Of a stretch of DNA of 64,000 bases, positions 59,707 to 64,000 are shown in pieces; position 1 is the first letter of the stretch, and every line of letters starts with the position of its first letter. A model generated the notes under the pieces. That model saw nothing but the letters and a program-made list of their open reading frames with translations. It was not told the DNA's origin and did not search any database. This DNA is from Panax quinquefolius (Eukaryota > Streptophyta > Magnoliopsida > Apiales > Araliaceae). Made by a program: the position numbers and the translations under genes. The DNA is taken from contig CM035170.1 of NCBI GenBank assembly GCA_020205615.1, positions 33,852,123 through 33,916,122 on the forward strand, written 5' to 3'.

Positions 59707-61297
59707 GTTGATAAACAATGATCAGATATAATATATATAATAACAGGGTTAATAATCTGGCACAATAATAATATAATTCTTAAACTTTTTTACTTATGTC
59801 CATTGCATAAAGTAAATGCAAAGGTAGGATACTTGCATGGTCTGCTGCTTACAATACGCAACTTAGTTTTATCTTTTATATAACAACCTATCATTAATAA
59901 GATCATTCATTCGATTAGAATATTATATCATAACACATAGTACTGCTATTTGCAGTCAACACATACCCTAATCACCTTGTGTTTAGAAGTCATTGAATCA
60001 TAAACTAACACGTATCTAATTCAATTATCTAAGTCTGGATCAATTTCTAAAATATTTTGGTGTACCGACGGCTTTATCGATAAATATCGAGTCTAAAACT
60101 CTATTCCGTAGTTCAATATTCGTTTAGATATTTTAAATATCAGTCGTATTATTTTTCATAGCCTTATAATAATTTTTTAATAATTATTATAATTTTTCAT
60201 GATTTTTCAAACACTGAAATCATTTTTAAATGATTTAAATATGAAATAATTTTATTATCATTAATATTTAATTAATATTAAATTATTAATGAAACCATTG
60301 CCAAAATATTAAAGTTATTTATAATAACTCAAAATATTTTTCAAACATTTTATTACTCTTAAATTATTTTTAAAATAATTAAAATCATTTTTAAATAATT
60401 ATCATTAATAATTAAGTATTAATGTTTTATTTATCAAAATATTAAAAGTTATTAATTATAACTCAAAATATTTTTAATTCATTTATTTCCTTTTTAAATG
60501 ATTTTTGCATTAATAAAACCATTTTTAAATTATTTATTTAATATTATTATTAAATAACTCTAATATCATTTAATATTAAATTATTAAAGAAATTTACCTT
60601 TAAATATTAAAAGTTATATTTTATAACTTAAAATATTTTTAAAACATTTATTTTCATTTAAATTGATTTTTTAATATTAAAATCAGTTTAAACTAATTTA
60701 TTTAATATAATTATTAAATAAATCTAATATCATTAATATTAAATAATTAATGAAATTTGTCTTAAAATATTAAAAGTTATATTTTATAACTTAAAATATT
60801 ATTAAATACCATTTTATTATTTAAAATGATTTTAATATAATAAAATCATTTTTAATCAATTTATTTAATACATTTATTAAATAAATTAAATATTAATAAT
60901 ATCCAAATAAATATTAATATTTATGAAAAATATGTCAAATTATTACAAGTTAATTTTTATAACTTAAAATAATTTTTAAAACTATTTTTAGAATTTTTAA
61001 TAATTAATTTCTATTTTTAAATAATTTTTGGAAATTAATTAATTAAAATTAACTAAGTATCGCTAAAGCCTTTGGCGACAGAAACCGTCGCCTTTGGTGT
61101 TCTTGAGGCTCAAGAACACGCATACAACAGTTTCGAGTTAGCTAGTTTGACCAAGTTTAATTCGTAAACTGTAATGTTTTTGGGCATTCTTCTGGTCATA
61201 ACTTGTAGTACTAGTACCATACTGCAAGCTCCAACAATCAACTTGATCAAATAGCAACTAACGAAGGAGATTTAAGCCTCCAAAGTATCTGTCAGAG

Positions 61298-61746
61298 CTG
61301 TTCTTCATTTCTGGGTTACCGAGAAATGAAGAACAGTTCAACTGGCTTACTTTGGGCTTCTATAACTTGTGATTCTTGTAGAGGTTTAGTGATCTAAGGG
61401 TTCGAGGTTGTAGTAAACATGTAAAAGAAGAGATCTATCACATAATATACATATAACAACATCACAAACAATAGACCTAGTCTGGTCAAACCATGTCAGA
61501 AGACATTTCATCTGGCTTTTTTACGGGTTACCCGTAGGAAAGCAGATGTCATCGGTCTTTGCTGGTTTGACCAACCATTACTTTTAACATGTTTAATTTT
61601 TATGTGATCTAAAGACACTATCATGTAGTATAAACAACATACTATAACTTAGATACAAATTCAAGAACATATTATCAAACCACTGTCCGATCCGTGCCCA
61701 TGAAAATCCTGTCAGAGCTTCCTGGACACGTTCTGGGTTACCCAGA
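61298..61746 (-). repeat. Three hairpin units, about 210 bp apart, in LTR H
   Basis: 61,298-61,336: 18 of 19 pairs, arms ctgttcttcatttct. 61,509-61,548: inner tacgggt stem plus outer catctg.cttt stem with a one-base bulge and two G-T pairs. 61,732-61,746: tctgggttaccaga-type 7-bp core. All are centred on GGGTTACC(C), and each is flanked on the plus strand by 'gtcaga' upstream and, in most, a 'gg(t)ttgacc'-like segment downstream. Confidence 0.8.
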
Positions 61747-62271
61747 TTTCGCATGGTCATGGCCAGTCAACGTGGTTTGACCGGCCATAACTTGCAATCC
61801 AGACACGATCTAAGCTTGATTCCAGATCCAGATCAAAGACCACATATCAAACTACATATCTAAAACATAAAACAACAAATATCATGATCAGGCAAGAATC
61901 TAGAGCCACTGACATTCGTTGTCAGACCACAATTTAAACTTTTTCTAGATTTTGAAAATCTTCAAATCCGAGCCTATAGATGTTATGGATCTAACATCTA
62001 TCAACCCAGATCATCATTATACACTATATTCAACATGTTTTAACATTAAAATACAACATTTAATATAGGATCAAAGATCATATTTGGTTTTAGGGTTTAT
62101 ACCTCTTATGAACAATCTTTTGATTCTTGGCTACTAATCTGTTATAGGTGTTAGTGGGGCTTTGTTTGGGACTGGTCTAGCAATTAATTTCGTGGGTCTT
62201 GAGCTTGAGAGAATTTGGTTGAGTATTGGTGCAAAATGAGCTAACAAAATGTTATTTTCTCTTTCCCAATC

Positions 62272-62279
62272 TATTTATA
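62272..62279 (-). promoter_or_regulatory. TATA box of LTR H
   Basis: The minus strand reads GTATAAATAGATTG. Confidence 0.7.
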
Positions 62280-63408
62280 CAACTTAGATGCAATGAACAT
62301 GACTGATTATGTGGCTTGTTGCTGATTATTTAGGGCACATGGGGTTCTTAGATTTGTTCACCAACTCCATATCTTGCTAGATTTAAGGTTATCAAAAAAT
62401 AATGCAATAAGGGCAAAATGGTCTTTTGACTTTCAAATTTAATGGCAATTTTGTAAACTTGGCAAACCCTTAGGGTTTGACCCTTAGGGTTTAACCCTAA
62501 GATTTTCCAAAATTAGATTTCTAGGATTTCATTTTAGGGTTTAAAATAAAATACAAAAAAAATAGTTTCCAAAAATATAAATTAGAGTTTACTAAATATA
62601 ATTAGTTTTCTAATTACATTACTTGAATTTTTAGGGTTTAAAGTTCACTAATTAGCATTAGGGCTTACAATTTACAATTGGGGTTTCAATTTACTAATTA
62701 GGGTTACTAATTTTAGAATTAGGATTTCTAGTTAATTAGGGTTTTCAAAAATTAAAAAGGTTTTCCTAATTAACATAAAATCCTATAAAACACAACATAA
62801 ATCATATATCACAATTACTACACCGTCTTGAACGCGTAATTAACTTTCGAATTAGGGTTTAACCAATTAAGATTAAGGTTTTGTCATGTTACATAAAAAT
62901 TGTTCCATACATTAACATTACACACATACAGTACATATTTATAGCATTGAAAAATAATAATATTATATTATTATTCCCATTCCTTAGCCAAAATCCAAAA
63001 TTAGGGTTTGGATTCTATATCGATTTATCTTGCATATATAGCATTATTAATTAAGTTAAAATAATTAACTTGAATAATCGAACAAATTCATATAATAAAA
63101 TATTTATTATAATAATTTAATAATCATTTCATATATTATTTAAATAATATATAATCATGTTTTCATGAAAATAATTAATAAAACATTTCTACTATAAAAT
63201 TAATTATTATTAGAATATAATTTATAATGATCAATAATTTTAAAATAAAATTATTTGTAATTATTCATGAAATAAATATATTTTATTTATCACAAACATA
63301 TATATCCACATTACCTTGGCACATATTCCCCATATTTATTTTAATAAATAAAAAAAATTATACGCAAAATTTCTGATTTATTTATATAGAAAATATCGGG
63401 TTATTACA

Positions 63409-63413
63409 GTCAA
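63409..63413. repeat. Right target site duplication of H (GTCAA)
   Basis: It is identical to 54,932-54,936. It forms part of codons of the interrupted ORF. Confidence 0.93.
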
Positions 63414-63704
63414 CTTCGTCGAGGCTTATCAGACCTTGGTTGGGAAACCCTAGACATTGATTGATGTCTGATGCCTTTATCTTCAGACTTGCTCCTTGGA
63501 CCTTCGTGGATAGAATCCCAGAATTTAGTGATGCATTGGAGTAGAACTACTTCACTAGCTCTGTATAGACTGGAGTGTCGACCTCCAAGCACTCAGAAAA
63601 CCCAGCTTTTCTTACGAGCTCAAGTGTGTCCTTAAACTTCTTTTCTGATCTTTCGAACTTCTTGAAGCCGAGTATGATTCCGGTTATAACTTGATATTCT
63701 TCCA
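63409..63704 (-). pseudogene. Uncharacterised transposon-like ORF, N-terminal part
   Basis: ATG at 63,704 opens MEEYQVITGIILGFKKFERS, later EVDTPVYTELVK. One in-frame TAG is at 63,547-63,549. It is followed by VQGASLKIKASDINQCLGFP, which resembles the 'v.g..v.is...In..LglP' block of putative plant transposon proteins. The frame continues without loss into 54,936 once H and one GTCAA copy are discounted, showing that H hit a coding frame. Confidence 0.55.
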
Positions 63705-64000
63705 TTATGAGGGTTCGAAAATATATGGGTATTTGGTTTCAGACCTCGTATGAGAGATAGCTGAATGCGATTTCAGCGAATCTAGAGGTTTAATGGATTT
63801 AGGCATTGAAGAAGATTCTAGGGTTTGAAAAAGAGAGGGAGAGAGGTTCGAAAACCTTTGATAACTATTTGCATATTTTGGATTTGTCTCTATGGCAGTT
63901 CCTTCGAATTCTGTATAAGTTGTGATGTGTCAACCAGCCATTAGTTGCACGATGCCCAGTAATAAACTGTAACTCCTCATAAAATTTTCAGTTTGATATT
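63705..64000. other. Upstream flank of the uncharacterised ORF
   Basis: No gene is seen. On the minus strand it is a CT-rich leader-like sequence (ctctccctctctttttcaaa, about 63,845-63,826) upstream of ATG 63,704. It would be the 5' untranslated or promoter region of that ORF. Confidence 0.35.

Larger units (their letters stand above)
54937..63408 (-). mobile_element. Solo LTR H, carrying nested element G
   Basis: On the minus strand it starts TGTAATAACCCGATATTTTC (63,408) and ends GGGGGCGTCACA (54,937). Without G and one ACTAT it is about 4.67 kb. It has the same architecture as the D family: telomere-like motifs (62,450-62,900), TATA box (62,272-62,279), donor-like GAG|GTATAAA (GT at 62,102), hairpin units (61,746-61,298), a GTCGC-type palindrome (61,060-61,078) and an AT-rich stretch. 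It has no coding or primer site, and exact GTCAA flanks. Confidence 0.9.

Overview
This 64 kb window looks like repeat-rich heterochromatin of a large-genome flowering plant, probably a eudicot. It is AT-rich and contains almost nothing except nested LTR retrotransposons. I found no intact cellular gene, rRNA or tRNA. TTTAGGG-type telomere motifs, Tat-lineage and chromovirus-like Ty3/gypsy proteins and plant-mobile-domain-like remains all point to a plant; I cannot name the species.

Left part (1-38,271): a Ty3/gypsy Tat-lineage element on the minus strand. Its 5' LTR is 38,271->~35,220, its gag is split into pieces near 34.9 kb, 24.1-25.1 kb and 10.0-10.8 kb, and protease, RT, RNase H, a second RNase H and integrase run leftward from 10.0 to 5.2 kb. 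Beyond integrase lies a long region read on the opposite (+) strand (about 0.2-4.1 kb) that resembles a decayed plant mobile domain protein. The Tat 3' LTR is outside the window. Two plus-strand gypsy elements interrupt Tat gag: B (25,088-34,709), and A (14,529-24,077), which itself sits inside a truncated LTR of a third family (D', 10,776-14,528).

Middle (38,272-53,118): an unassigned minus-strand retroelement remnant; element D (minus), whose roughly 4 kb 5' LTR (40,049-48,135) is split by a solo LTR, F (41,411-45,425, target duplication GTAAT); and element C (minus; 5' LTR 50,055-53,118, a coiled-coil ORF and an open gag), cut off by D.

Right part (53,119-64,000): a minus-strand uncharacterised, probably transposon-borne, ORF starting at 63,704. 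Solo LTR H (54,937-63,408, target duplication GTCAA) interrupts it, and H carries G (55,903-59,701, target duplication ACTAT), a gypsy element with a large internal deletion. C truncates the ORF at 53,118.

The least expected structure is in the D/D'/H LTR family. Each LTR has a row of units about 210 bp apart, downstream of the presumed promoter, with a palindromic hairpin in most units. The arms differ in sequence between units but remain self-complementary around a shared GGGTTACCC core. Also notable are splice-donor-like AG|GT sites 110-210 bp downstream of the promoter in nearly all LTR families, and clustered differences between otherwise identical LTR pairs that look like sequencing error. 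Boundaries were read by eye; no identity values or database hits were computed.
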